Below are positions 23,929 through 30,247 of a stretch of 64,000 bases of DNA, in pieces. Positions within the stretch are counted from its first letter, which is position 1; every line of letters begins with the position of its first letter. The DNA lies in IMG/VR virus record IMGVR_UViG_3300001533_002564, positions 1 through 64,000 of that record, one strand, 5' to 3'. The stretch is from a virus. Position numbers and translations under genes: made by a program. Below the pieces are notes generated by a model. That model was not told the DNA's origin and did no database searches. It saw nothing but the letters and a program-made list of their open reading frames with translations.

Positions 23929-24038
23929 GTTATTTATCGGTTGTAGATACGATAAAGATGATTTATCAATATATTTACGCATAAATAAATTTATTTGTTA
24001 TTTTACCTACATTGACAACTCTTCATCATATACAACTT

Positions 24039-24115
24039 TGGTACTCCCTGCTGGAATCAAACCAGCGACTTTCTGCATGTAAGGCAGACACTCTATCAAT
24101 CTGAATTAAAGGAGC
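24039..24115 (-). tRNA. tRNA-Val(TAC), CCA encoded
   Basis: Acceptor GCTCCTT/AGGGAGT, loop CTTACAT, T arm GCTGG TTTGATT CCAGC; the 3' end ACCA is encoded, unlike most tRNAs here. Confidence 0.9.
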
Positions 24116-24159
24116 ATGAAGTGCTACGCCACCTTGCACCATCCCGTTTAAGAATCACC

Positions 24160-24206
24160 AGAAACGAGCAGGAATCGAACCAGTTAAGAACTATTGCAAT
24201 AAGTTG
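24160..24206 (-). other. tRNA-like 3' part (anticodon-like GCA and T arm)
   Basis: AACT..AGTT arm with TTGCAA in the loop, then a TGG TTCGATT CC T arm and acceptor-like TCGTTTC. The 5' acceptor strand and D arm are missing; it abuts tRNA-Val. Probably a deletion remnant. Confidence 0.4.
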
Positions 24207-24293
24207 TACCCACAGATGGATTCGAACCACCGTTATACTACTCGCCTCTTCCTTGTAAGGGAAGTGCTCTTAACCTGACTGAGCTATGTGGGC
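24207..24293 (-). tRNA. tRNA-Val(TAC) with extended variable region
   Basis: Acceptor GCCCACA/TGTGGGT, D arm GCTC/GAGC, loop CTTACAA, T arm GGTGG TTCGAAT CCATC. The variable region is about 16 nt (AGGCGAGTAGTATAAC), long for valine. Confidence 0.85.
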
Positions 24294-24294
24294 A

Positions 24295-24429
24295 TTTAAT
24301 TATTTTTGATTTACCACCTTTTCTCACCTTTCTTATTTCATTAACAATAATTTCTAGGTCATAATTTTTCTTTTTAAAAAAAGAAGGTGGTGTATCAATA
24401 AATTCACGTATAATATTTATAATATTCAT
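24295..24429 (-). pseudogene. ORF running into tRNA-Val
   Basis: MNIINIIREFIDTPPSFFKKK.. to KGGKSKIIK, after which the frame continues into tRNA-Val to a stop at 24238. It follows a truncated Rossmann gene, so it may be a piece of a gene cut short by tRNA insertion. No function recognised. Confidence 0.3.
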
Positions 24430-24447
24430 TATTTTCTATTTTTAAAT

Positions 24448-24561
24448 TTATATAAAGACATCATTATTGTTTTTGGATGGCGAAAGATAATTCCAACCAG
24501 TTTGTTTAATTAATTCAAAACCTAAAAGTCCATCACCTAATATTAATATTTTTTCTTTCAT
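24448..24561 (-). pseudogene. truncated NAD-dependent epimerase/reductase-like gene
   Basis: 37 codons: MKEKILILGDGLLGFELIKQ.. is a typical Rossmann nucleotide-binding start (GDGLLG) of sugar-nucleotide epimerases or reductases, but the frame ends after SPSKNNNDVFI. A host-like promoter (TATATTTG at 24577-24584) precedes it. Likely a remnant; a full gene would be over 200 residues. Confidence 0.5.
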
Positions 24562-24576
24562 AATGTCTTTTTTTGA

Positions 24577-24584
24577 CAAATATA
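24577..24584 (-). promoter_or_regulatory. host-like -7 element
   Basis: TATATTTG on the minus strand, 15 nt before the truncated epimerase-like ORF. Confidence 0.45.
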
Positions 24585-24591
24585 CTGAAAA

Positions 24592-25242
24592 TTATTTCAT
24601 ATTTCTACCTTTAATCCAGCCAAAATTAACATAATCATTTAATAAATCTTTTTTTATTTTTTTATTCACACCGTTTTTATTTACCCAACATCTACCATAC
24701 TGAGAATTATTTTCACCAAGACCCTTTCCTTTGCTAGATTCACTCATTTTTTGTTTAGTCTCAATTGAATGTCGTTTATTTTTAAAATTATTATATTTAA
24801 TTTTACCCTCTTGATGTCTTTTTTTCATTTTTATTGAAGATTGTGCTGAATGAATTTTAAAATATTCAGGGTCATTTTTTAATTTTTTTGCTGTTGCTTT
24901 TCCACCAGCACTAGTAATTTTAAATATTTTTTCTTTAGATAACCCAACTAAACCACCATCACCACCTGTTTTTAAATTCATACACATTGGGTCTTTTAAC
25001 ATTTCTTCATTTACCAAATTTTTTTCACGTTCTTTTAGTAAATTTCTATTTTCATAAAAATCAATTATTTCAATTTTATGATTTTCTTTACCATATTTAT
25101 TAATTGAATACCAAAGTCTTTTACCACTACCAATATAACCGTCATTTAAATTATTAGTACTATGCATTCCATAATAAAATTTTTCTGTAATAATACAAGT
25201 TGTTTTATAAATAAAATGATATTTTTTTTCTTTTCGTACCAT
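24592..25242 (-). CDS. GIY-YIG homing endonuclease
   Basis: 216 residues. The N-terminal GIY-YIG variant reads HFIYKTTC..EKFYYGMHST with NDGYIGSGKRLWYSINKYGKENH and a catalytic glutamate in LLKEREKNLV. A basic linker with NUMOD3-like repeats (HSIETKQKMSESSKGKGLGENN) provides DNA contacts. It lies downstream of tRNA-Glu. A phage-type promoter is 13 nt upstream. Confidence 0.88.
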   Translation of the reverse strand: MVRKEKKYHFIYKTTCIITEKFYYGMHSTNNLNDGYIGSGKRLWYSINKYGKENHKIEIIDFYENRNLLKEREKNLVNEEMLKDPMCMNLKTGGDGGLVGLSKEKIFKITSAGGKATAKKLKNDPEYFKIHSAQSSIKMKKRHQEGKIKYNNFKNKRHSIETKQKMSESSKGKGLGENNSQYGRCWVNKNGVNKKIKKDLLNDYVNFGWIKGRNMK

Positions 25243-25255
25243 CTTAATATTTTAT

Positions 25256-25265
25256 TATAAATACT
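25256..25265 (-). promoter_or_regulatory. phage-type AGTATTTATA element
   Basis: 13 nt before the GIY-YIG start at 25242. Confidence 0.6.
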
Positions 25266-25286
25266 AAGACGGTACAAAAAGTTCAA

Positions 25287-25361
25287 GGTAGCGTACAGGG
25301 GAATCGAACCCCTGTTTCTAGGATGAAAACCTAGCGTCCTAGTCCACTAGACGAGTGCGCC
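25287..25361 (-). tRNA. tRNA-Glu(TTC)
   Basis: Acceptor GGCGCAC/GTACGCT (one mismatch), loop TTTTCAT, T arm AGGGG TTCGATT CCCCT. Confidence 0.9.
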
Positions 25362-25371
25362 ATATGAATAA

Positions 25372-25584
25372 TTAAAATTCACCTTTAATTATTCTTACGA
25401 TATCTTTACTACTGACCACGTTACATTTTGTAGTAATTTCATCAATTCTTTTTTTAGGAATATCATAATGATTTTTATAAAACCAGTATTTCCTAATTTT
25501 CAATTTTTTTGCCATAAGATGCAAATTCTCAATGGAATATGGCATACAAACGACATGTCTACTTTTGTCACAGTAAAATTCCAT
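25372..25584 (-). CDS. DUF4031-like small protein (70 aa)
   Basis: HLMAKKLKIRKYWFYKNHYDIPKKRIDE resembles the short DUF4031 family found in phages and bacteria, where a His-rich core and HYDLP-type motif recur. Function unknown. It sits between two glutamate tRNAs. Confidence 0.65.
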   Translation of the reverse strand: MEFYCDKSRHVVCMPYSIENLHLMAKKLKIRKYWFYKNHYDIPKKRIDEITTKCNVVSSKDIVRIIKGEF

Positions 25585-25610
25585 CTCAAATAGTTTTTAA
25601 TTAATATTAG

Positions 25611-25685
25611 TAGTGCCAACGGGACTCGAACCCGCATTTGCCAGTTTGAAGGACTGATTTCCTATTCCATTTAGAAGATAGCACC
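25611..25685 (-). tRNA. tRNA-Glu(TTC)-like, C at position 33
   Basis: Acceptor GGTGCTA/TGGCACT, D stem TTCT/AGGA, loop CCTTCAA (TTC with C33), T arm GCGGG TTCGAGT CCCGT. Confidence 0.75.
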
Positions 25686-25691
25686 ATTTTG

Positions 25692-25718
25692 AATTTTCCA
25701 GACAGTGTATGGAAAATT
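25692..25718. repeat. hairpin repeat copy 2
   Basis: AATTTTCC/GGAAAATT inverted repeat around CAGACAGTGTAT, similar to 23179-23203. May act as a weak terminator or be a mobile remnant. Confidence 0.45.
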
Positions 25719-25740
25719 GAAAATACTTTACATACTTTTT

Positions 25741-25813
25741 GGCAAGTGATGATTTTTTCATGTCACAGGCTTCTGCTTATTTAAGGCAGATATGCTTATT
25801 GCACCAACTTGCA
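25741..25813 (-). tRNA. tRNA-like element with 9-nt anticodon loop
   Basis: Acceptor pairs six of seven (TGCAAGT/ACTTGCC), a small D arm, and stem TCTGC/GCAGA with loop CTTAAATAA. The T arm lacks TTCGA. Probably decayed. Confidence 0.35.
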
Positions 25814-25865
25814 GTATTCTCATAAATTATATCCACCTGATATAATCCGACAGTAAAGTACTTAG

Positions 25866-25938
25866 CACCCCCGACAGGACTTGAACCTGCAACCTTGGCG
25901 CAGACAACGCCTTATTCTGCCAATTGAACTACGAGGGT
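25866..25938 (-). tRNA. tRNA-Asp(GTC)
   Basis: Acceptor ACCCTCG/CGGGGGT, loop TTGTCTG, T arm GCAGG TTCAAGT CCTGT, discriminator G. The HNH gene upstream ends two bases before it. Confidence 0.93.
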
Positions 25939-25940
25939 AT

Positions 25941-26600
25941 TTATTGTTTTTCATAATATTTTTTCCACTTCCTAATCGCATTATCACTAACACCATATTT
26001 ACGACCAGTACCAGAATAACCTAATTCATTAATCTCAATTAATAATTGTTCATATGAAGGTCGTTTAACTTTACGTTGTTTAACTGAACGTTTTTTTAAT
26101 GAGATTTCTTTTTCTTTATTATTTAATTCATTATAATATTTTTTTCTCTTAGAATTAGATTTAAACTTAATATTTTTACCTCCATGAGTAGGAAGTGTTG
26201 CATTACAATTTGGACATAATATTCTAAGATTAATTAATCTATTATCATCATGATTTCCATTGATATGGTCAAGAATTAGACTTATTTTTTCACCATACCA
26301 CCATTCATCTTGTCCACATTTTTCACATTTACGTTCTTTTAATCCCTCATCATATAATCTTTTTTTCAGATTTTTAGTGTTATATGTTGAGCCAGTAACC
26401 AAAATTTCATTTAATAATAATTTACCATTATAATTGTTTTTTGGTTTAAAATCAAAATGTGATATATCTATATCATATTCATTAATTCTTTTTTTTATTG
26501 TTTGTCTATTACCACAATAATTATTATCATATATTTTTTTTGATACATCACTAAATGATTTCGATTCACTTACAATTTGTTTAAATTTTTTTATGTCCAT
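25941..26600 (-). CDS. HNH homing endonuclease
   Basis: About 219 residues. CEKCGQDEWW, LILDHINGNHDDNRLINLRILCPNCNATLPTH form the HNH core; the C-terminal YSGTGRKYGVSDNAIRKWKK is a DNA-binding HTH shared with the 11846 and 30245 genes. Frame starts at 26609, but the Met at 26600 is the usual distance (13 nt) from the phage-type promoter at 26614-26623. The stop is two bases from tRNA-Asp. Confidence 0.88.
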   Translation of the reverse strand: MDIKKFKQIVSESKSFSDVSKKIYDNNYCGNRQTIKKRINEYDIDISHFDFKPKNNYNGKLLLNEILVTGSTYNTKNLKKRLYDEGLKERKCEKCGQDEWWYGEKISLILDHINGNHDDNRLINLRILCPNCNATLPTHGGKNIKFKSNSKRKKYYNELNNKEKEISLKKRSVKQRKVKRPSYEQLLIEINELGYSGTGRKYGVSDNAIRKWKKYYEKQ

Positions 26601-26613
26601 AACTGTCATTTAA

Positions 26614-26623
26614 TATAAATACT
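26614..26623 (-). promoter_or_regulatory. phage-type AGTATTTATA element
   Basis: Exact AGTATTTATA upstream of the HNH gene. Confidence 0.6.
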
Positions 26624-26669
26624 GTCAGTTCGACAAATATAATAATAAATGACAATTAAAACAACTCAG

Positions 26670-26741
26670 CCGACCACGTGGGATTCGAACCCCGCCCCCT
26701 CATAGACAGTGAGGAATACTTGCCATTATACTACGCAGTCG
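26670..26741 (-). tRNA. tRNA-Asp(GTC), second copy
   Basis: Acceptor CGACTGC/GTGGTCG, loop CTGTCTA, T loop TTCGAAT but only three T-stem pairs, discriminator G. Confidence 0.8.
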
Positions 26742-26747
26742 ATATTT

Positions 26748-26790
26748 GGAATGGATTATATGATTTTTTCAATACTATATAATCCATTCC
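26748..26790 (-). other. long hairpin between boxA and tRNA-Asp
   Basis: Perfect 14-bp inverted repeat GGAATGGATTATAT/ATATAATCCATTCC with a 15-nt loop, at the same relative place as the hairpin before tRNA-Cys. Confidence 0.55.
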
Positions 26791-26816
26791 TATGAATTTA
26801 ATAATTTTTACTTTTT

Positions 26817-26837
26817 CCAACATGTCAAAGAACTATA
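26817..26837 (-). promoter_or_regulatory. boxA-like antitermination element
   Basis: Identical over 21 nt to 1449-1469 and 75 nt upstream of tRNA-Asp. Resembles Bacteroidetes rRNA-leader boxA. Confidence 0.6.
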
Positions 26838-26849
26838 CACACTAAAATC

Positions 26850-26888
26850 AAAAAACCCGACTCTTTTTAGTTAGTCGGGCTTCTTTTT
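26850..26888. terminator. intrinsic terminator
   Basis: Hairpin CCCGACT/AGTCGGG with T-rich flanks, between a micro-ORF and the boxA/tRNA unit. Confidence 0.8.
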
Positions 26889-26913
26889 AAGAAAGGAGTG
26901 TGTAATATTATTA

Positions 26914-27000
26914 TTACCCGACTGAACATAATCTATCCTCATCTGCTGCCCATAAGACTGCATCCAGAACTACCATTAATATGTCGAGTAAATTTTTCAT
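26914..27000 (-). CDS. micro-ORF before a terminator and tRNA unit
   Basis: 28 codons: MKNLLDILMVVLDAVLWAAD.., with a hydrophobic amphipathic look and less AT-biased codons than its surroundings (CTC, CTG, GTC, GCA). A strong host-like promoter precedes it and a terminator follows. Possible small membrane-active peptide or leader; unknown. Confidence 0.45.
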   Translation of the reverse strand: MKNLLDILMVVLDAVLWAADEDRLCSVG

Positions 27001-27085
27001 TTGTCTTGTTATTTTTTTATTAATACTATTTTTTCATCAATTTGTTTTTAAATAAACTTATTGTCTTGAGTTCATAAATACGTAG

Positions 27086-27116
27086 CAAAGATATAAAATG
27101 TTACAATAATACCAAA
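27086..27116 (-). promoter_or_regulatory. host-like (Bacteroidetes) promoter
   Basis: TTTG, 19 nt, TATCTTTG on the minus strand; its inner part is identical to the promoter at 1718. Confidence 0.75.
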
Positions 27117-27198
27117 CTTTTTTTGATTTATTTTTTAATTATTTTCTATCGACAGCCAAAAGTACTTGATAATAAGGAGATTTGGCTAATAATAGATA

Positions 27199-27561
27199 TT
27201 AATATTCATCAGATAATGAGAAAAATCTTTGAAGTTCTAACATCTTTTGTTTATCTTCATTATAAACCTTATTATAAATTGTATCTAATATTATTTTTAA
27301 ATCTTCTCTAGTAAATGTTTCGTTATTTACTAAAGAAGCAAGATTATTCCATTCATTATAATTACCATTTTCATCTAAATCATCATCACGATATTCATCA
27401 GGATCTGGTTCATTATTTTCATCATCTTCATATGGTTCATTATATGGTGCAGTTGGGTCATATTCTGCTCCAGCAGGATAATTTTCATTTAAAGGCATAC
27501 CACCTACTTTATTCATCATTTCAAAAAGCATATCTTTGCTACTATCTTTTTGTTTTTTCAT
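27199..27561 (-). CDS. acidic putative packaged protein with LNEN N-terminus
   Basis: 120 residues. It starts MKKQKDSSKDMLFEMMNKVG and has GMPLNENYPAG near 21-31. The pattern MKK..LFE.M..LNEN is shared with the 35971 gene; L-N-E fits a prohead-protease cleavage site. The middle is very acidic (EDDENNEPDPDEYRDDD). It may be a scaffold or internal head protein. Inference only. Confidence 0.6.
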   Translation of the reverse strand: MKKQKDSSKDMLFEMMNKVGGMPLNENYPAGAEYDPTAPYNEPYEDDENNEPDPDEYRDDDLDENGNYNEWNNLASLVNNETFTREDLKIILDTIYNKVYNEDKQKMLELQRFFSLSDEY

Positions 27562-27577
27562 AATATTCTAAATTTAT

Positions 27578-27587
27578 AATAAATACT
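27578..27587 (-). promoter_or_regulatory. phage-type AGTATTTATT element
   Basis: 16 nt before the start at 27561. Confidence 0.6.
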
Positions 27588-27600
27588 TTATAACTATAAA

Positions 27601-27636
27601 AAAGGTGATAATAGTAGCGAACTTCTTATCACCTTT
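27601..27636. terminator. bidirectional terminator
   Basis: AAAGGTGATAA/TTATCACCTTT hairpin, 11 bp, with A/T flanks. Confidence 0.75.
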
Positions 27637-27690
27637 ATATGGTCGAAACCATAACAGTCCTAAAACCGTATATCGTTAAATTATCTTTTA
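27601..27690 (-). ncRNA. candidate small RNA
   Basis: A phage-type promoter (AGTATTTATG, 27692-27701) and a strong terminator delimit about 90 nt with no ORF beyond five codons. Contains a hairpin TATGGT-TTCG-ACCATA. Confidence 0.35.
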
Positions 27691-27691
27691 A

Positions 27692-27701
27692 CATAAATAC
27701 T
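27692..27701 (-). promoter_or_regulatory. phage-type AGTATTTATG element
   Basis: Precedes the candidate small RNA at 27601-27690. Confidence 0.45.
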
Positions 27702-27719
27702 TATTCAAAATATAATATT

Positions 27720-27736
27720 CTGGCACGTTTATTGTT
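27720..27736 (+). promoter_or_regulatory. sigma54-like -24/-12 promoter
   Basis: CTGGCACG-TTTA-TTGTT, close to the sigma54 consensus YTGGCACG-N4-TTGCW, ending 21 nt before the secreted-protein start. A chance match cannot be excluded. Confidence 0.4.
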
Positions 27737-27757
27737 TTTTAATTAAAAATTATTCAC

Positions 27758-28498
27758 ATGAAAAAATTATTACTTACATTATTATTATTTTTATTTACAA
27801 TTCCATTATTTTCACAAACAGCATACATTAATGATAACAACAGAGAACGTTTAATTAAACAATTTTTTTCTGTCGATACAATTCAGAAAGATACAACATA
27901 TACTATTCAATATACTTTATATGTAAATAGATTAGTTCATTATGTATATCCATTTGGTTATAGGTCATTCTATAATAGACATTATCCTTATTATAATAAT
28001 TATTGGTCATATGATTATACTTGGTGGTATAATAACGATTGGTATAATCCTTACTGGTTTTACTATGATAGTTGGTATTATAATAATTATAGATGTTATT
28101 ATAGATATTATTGGAACTATCACAAACCATATTATAAACCAATTAGACAAAGAACTGTTGTAACTAGAAATGCTAAATCTGTTAAGCATGATATTAAATC
28201 AACAAGAGTAAGCACTCAAAATCATACTAGACCTGCTACTAATAGAACAGAAAGATATAATAGACCAAGGAGTCATTATAATAGTGAATCAAGATATGTT
28301 CGACAAGCAAAAACTTATGAAAATACTAGACCAAATAATAATAGAAGAAGTTCATATACAAGAACAAATCCAAGAACACGTAGTTATAACACACCAACAA
28401 GGTCGAAGTCAACTACTGTAAGAAGTTCTAATTCAAGTGGAACAAGAAGTTCTGGTAGTAGAAGTTCTTCAGGAAGTAGAAGTGGTGGTAGAAGATAA
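27758..28498 (+). CDS. secreted Tyr/Arg/Ser-rich protein
   Basis: 246 residues. A signal peptide (LLLTLLLFLFTIPLFSQ, cleavage after FSQ) is followed by a Tyr/Trp/Asn-rich region (residues 60-130, repeated YY, YW, NYW) and a basic Arg/Ser/Asn-rich tail ending SGSRSGGRR. This composition and the FSQ cleavage site recall Bacteroidetes exported proteins, suggesting a host-derived moron. A sigma54-like promoter lies upstream. It could be a surface or cell-wall-associated protein; no enzyme motif visible. Confidence 0.65.
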   Translation: MKKLLLTLLLFLFTIPLFSQTAYINDNNRERLIKQFFSVDTIQKDTTYTIQYTLYVNRLVHYVYPFGYRSFYNRHYPYYNNYWSYDYTWWYNNDWYNPYWFYYDSWYYNNYRCYYRYYWNYHKPYYKPIRQRTVVTRNAKSVKHDIKSTRVSTQNHTRPATNRTERYNRPRSHYNSESRYVRQAKTYENTRPNNNRRSSYTRTNPRTRSYNTPTRSKSTTVRSSNSSGTRSSGSRSSSGSRSGGRR

Positions 28499-28499
28499 T

Positions 28500-28922
28500 T
28501 TATTTTTTAAAATGTGGATTTAATTTAATTGGACTATATTCAATTTCATATATTTTAAAATAGGTTTCAAACAATGACTTAATATTTATACTTCCATATG
28601 AATTCATTGAATGTATAATGATTTCATGTGGAAGTTCTAATTTATTATCCATACAATAATTAATAAGCCATTTAGCACAATGATATCCAGTTTTTTCACT
28701 GTCTTCTTTACTATAATCGAAATTTTGTTGTTTATAATGTTCATAAGCAAGGTCATGGTCAAAAGCAATTACTTCTGGAATACCTTTCTTTTCAATAAGT
28801 GATATAAATTCATAGTAATTCCTAACAATAACTCAATCAGGTTCGTTAAATACTGGAAGTCCCATATAACTAAATGTTTCTTTCGGTATTCTCACATCAT
28901 CCAAAAATAATTTATAATCCAT
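28500..28922 (-). pseudogene. cREC-like receiver-domain gene with in-frame TGA
   Basis: 141 codons. MDYKLFLDDVRIPKETF, VIVRNYYEFISLIEKKGIPEVIAFDHDLA and GYHCAKWLINYC match the cyclic-phosphate-processing receiver-like (cREC) family common in phages. Codon 30 (28833-28835) is TGA, exactly where relatives have Trp before VIVRNY. TGA is used as a normal stop elsewhere in the window, so this is most simply a TGG-to-TGA mutation; readthrough cannot be excluded. The last gene of an operon with 28912 and 29058, it converges with the secreted-protein gene. Confidence 0.75.
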
Positions 28923-29061
28923 TAATTTCTTTTCTTATTACTTTTTTATCTACATTTCTACGTATTTTAGCTGTCAATTTTTTTCCCCATTTTCTTACAT
29001 GACCTGCCCATTCTTTATTTAAGAATGAATTTTCTTTATGTCCAACTCTCAATTTACTCAT
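28912..29061 (-). CDS. small basic protein (49 aa)
   Basis: MSKLRVGHKENSFLNKEWAG.. with HVRKWGKKLTAKIRRN; strongly basic. It overlaps both neighbours (four bases upstream, eleven downstream), a tight operon. Looks like a small conserved phage protein, possibly nucleic-acid binding. Function unknown. Confidence 0.65.
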   Translation of the reverse strand: MSKLRVGHKENSFLNKEWAGHVRKWGKKLTAKIRRNVDKKVIRKEINGL

Positions 29062-29282
29062 AAATCATTTTTTCTTAAATTTTGTATTCCAACTAAATCT
29101 TTTAGATTAATATTAAATCTCGGTATCATTCCACCTTCAACCTTTTTCATTACAATGAATGAAACATTATATTGTAAGTCTTTAGGGTCATACATAGTTG
29201 GTGTTATTATTGCTTCGTATTCAGAACCTAATTCTTCTTCAACGAATTCTTTTATTTTTTTTATCAATTTTTCTGCTTCCAT
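29058..29282 (-). CDS. hypothetical protein (74 aa)
   Basis: MEAEKLIKKIKEFVEEELGS.. then beta-rich YEAIITPTMYDPKDLQYNVSFIVMKKVEGG. Promoter TTG-N19-TATCTTTG at 29287-29316 ends four bases before the ATG, so the mRNA may be nearly leaderless. Function unknown. Confidence 0.6.
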   Translation of the reverse strand: MEAEKLIKKIKEFVEEELGSEYEAIITPTMYDPKDLQYNVSFIVMKKVEGGMIPRFNINLKDLVGIQNLRKNDL

Positions 29283-29286
29283 AATA

Positions 29287-29316
29287 CAAAGATAATAATT
29301 TTACAATAATTAGCAA
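29287..29316 (-). promoter_or_regulatory. host-like promoter
   Basis: TTG, 19 nt, TATCTTTG on the minus strand, directly before the 29282 start. Confidence 0.6.
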
Positions 29317-29331
29317 GAAATGTTATAAAAT

Positions 29332-29341
29332 AGTATTTATT
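29332..29341 (+). promoter_or_regulatory. phage-type AGTATTTATT element
   Basis: Three nt before the ADP-ribosyltransferase-like gene start. Confidence 0.5.
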
Positions 29342-29344
29342 ATC

Positions 29345-30028
29345 ATGAAAATAGTTGATATTATAAATGAAGAGATTAGTAGTTATTTGAATGAACAAAA
29401 TATATGGTATCATGGAACACCAGATAGTAAAGAATTAAAACAAAGTGGTGGATTTACACAGAGAACTAGTACAACTGATTATATTTCAGACCCTAAAAGA
29501 TGGCGAGAATTGCAGAATGAAATGCAAATAGCAAGAAATACTGGAAAAGAAGACCTGTACTTCGAATTATTAGACCAAGCAGGCGCATTAAGAAAACACA
29601 TGAAATATAAAAAACCAATATATTTTACTGATAAATCTAATGTTGCTAGTACATATACTGATGATAAAAGAGCATTTGATTATCAAAGTGCTGAACCAGC
29701 ATTATTAAAAGCAGAAATTAATGATAGTGGAAATGTTCTTAAAGTAAATGCACAAGGAGAAAATTTTCGTGGAATTAAAATAAATATTGTTAGAGATGCA
29801 TTAATAAAGGCAGGTATTAGTGAAAATGAAATTGAAAAATATTTCGATATGTTTCCAACTGATATAAGAAATGGTAAAATGTCAGCAGAAACTCTGGCAA
29901 TTATTGCACAATTATTAGGTTTTGATATTGTTGATGTACAGGGTGTTTTAGATAGTTATAATGTTGGTAATACTAAATCTACAATAAGAATGGTTTTCGA
30001 CCCACAGAGAATTAATATTATTAATTAA
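29345..30028 (+). CDS. ADP-ribosyltransferase-like protein with capsid-targeting-like N-terminus
   Basis: 227 residues. After MKIVDIINEEISSYLNEQN comes WYHGT (21-25) and, near 95, KPIYFTDKSNVASTYTDD. The YHGT and YFT..A..Y pair is typical of H-Y-type ADP-ribosyltransferases (ART fold); the third catalytic residue is not certain by eye. The first residues match the 16146 and 31931 genes and contain I-N-E and L-N-E, fitting prohead-protease sites. In T4, the ART Alt is packaged in the head and injected to modify host RNA polymerase, so an injected effector is an attractive model. It could instead be an RNA 2'-phosphotransferase-like protein. Confidence 0.65.
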   Translation: MKIVDIINEEISSYLNEQNIWYHGTPDSKELKQSGGFTQRTSTTDYISDPKRWRELQNEMQIARNTGKEDLYFELLDQAGALRKHMKYKKPIYFTDKSNVASTYTDDKRAFDYQSAEPALLKAEINDSGNVLKVNAQGENFRGIKINIVRDALIKAGISENEIEKYFDMFPTDIRNGKMSAETLAIIAQLLGFDIVDVQGVLDSYNVGNTKSTIRMVFDPQRINIIN

Positions 30029-30031
30029 TTG

Positions 30032-30104
30032 CTGTCCTTGCAGGACTCGAACCTGCACTCTTCACAGCCAAAATGTGACGTGTTGCCAATTACACTAAAG
30101 GACA
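30032..30104 (-). tRNA. tRNA-Gln(TTG)
   Basis: Acceptor TGTCCTT/AAGGACA, loop TTTTGGC, T arm GCAGG TTCGAGT CCTGC, discriminator G. Confidence 0.93.
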
Positions 30105-30117
30105 ATTTTTATGCACT

Positions 30118-30158
30118 CCAGAACTCATAAACATACTTTATGAGTCCCAGAACTCATA
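30118..30158. repeat. alternative hairpins between two tRNA-Gln genes
   Basis: ACTCATAAA/TTTATGAGT (9 bp) and a second ACTCAT copy let two hairpins compete; CCAGAACTCATA occurs twice (second copy with one flanking difference). May be a processing signal. Confidence 0.4.
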
Positions 30159-30163
30159 TTTTG

Positions 30164-30247
30164 CTGACCCCGTGGGACTCGAACCCACAAACCTTTACGG
30201 CATCTGCTTCAAAGACAGACGTGTTTAGCCAATTCCACCAAAGGTCA
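30164..30247 (-). tRNA. tRNA with TTG (Gln) anticodon and class II body
   Basis: Acceptor TGACCTT/GGGGTCA and discriminator G, as in glutamine tRNAs, and loop CTTTGAA (TTG). The D arm (GTGGAATTGGCTAAACACG) and 14-nt variable arm (TGCCGTAAAGGTTT) are leucine-like. Confidence 0.85.

Noticed and set aside
24238-24294. C-terminal extension of the 24295-24429 ORF
   Set aside because: This part is tRNA-Val sequence; the protein end would be an artefact.
28500-28922. TGA recoded as Trp across the phage
   Set aside because: Other genes end in TGA at sensible places (17664 gene, methyltransferase end), the only tRNA-Trp has a CCA anticodon, and I saw just one in-frame TGA.
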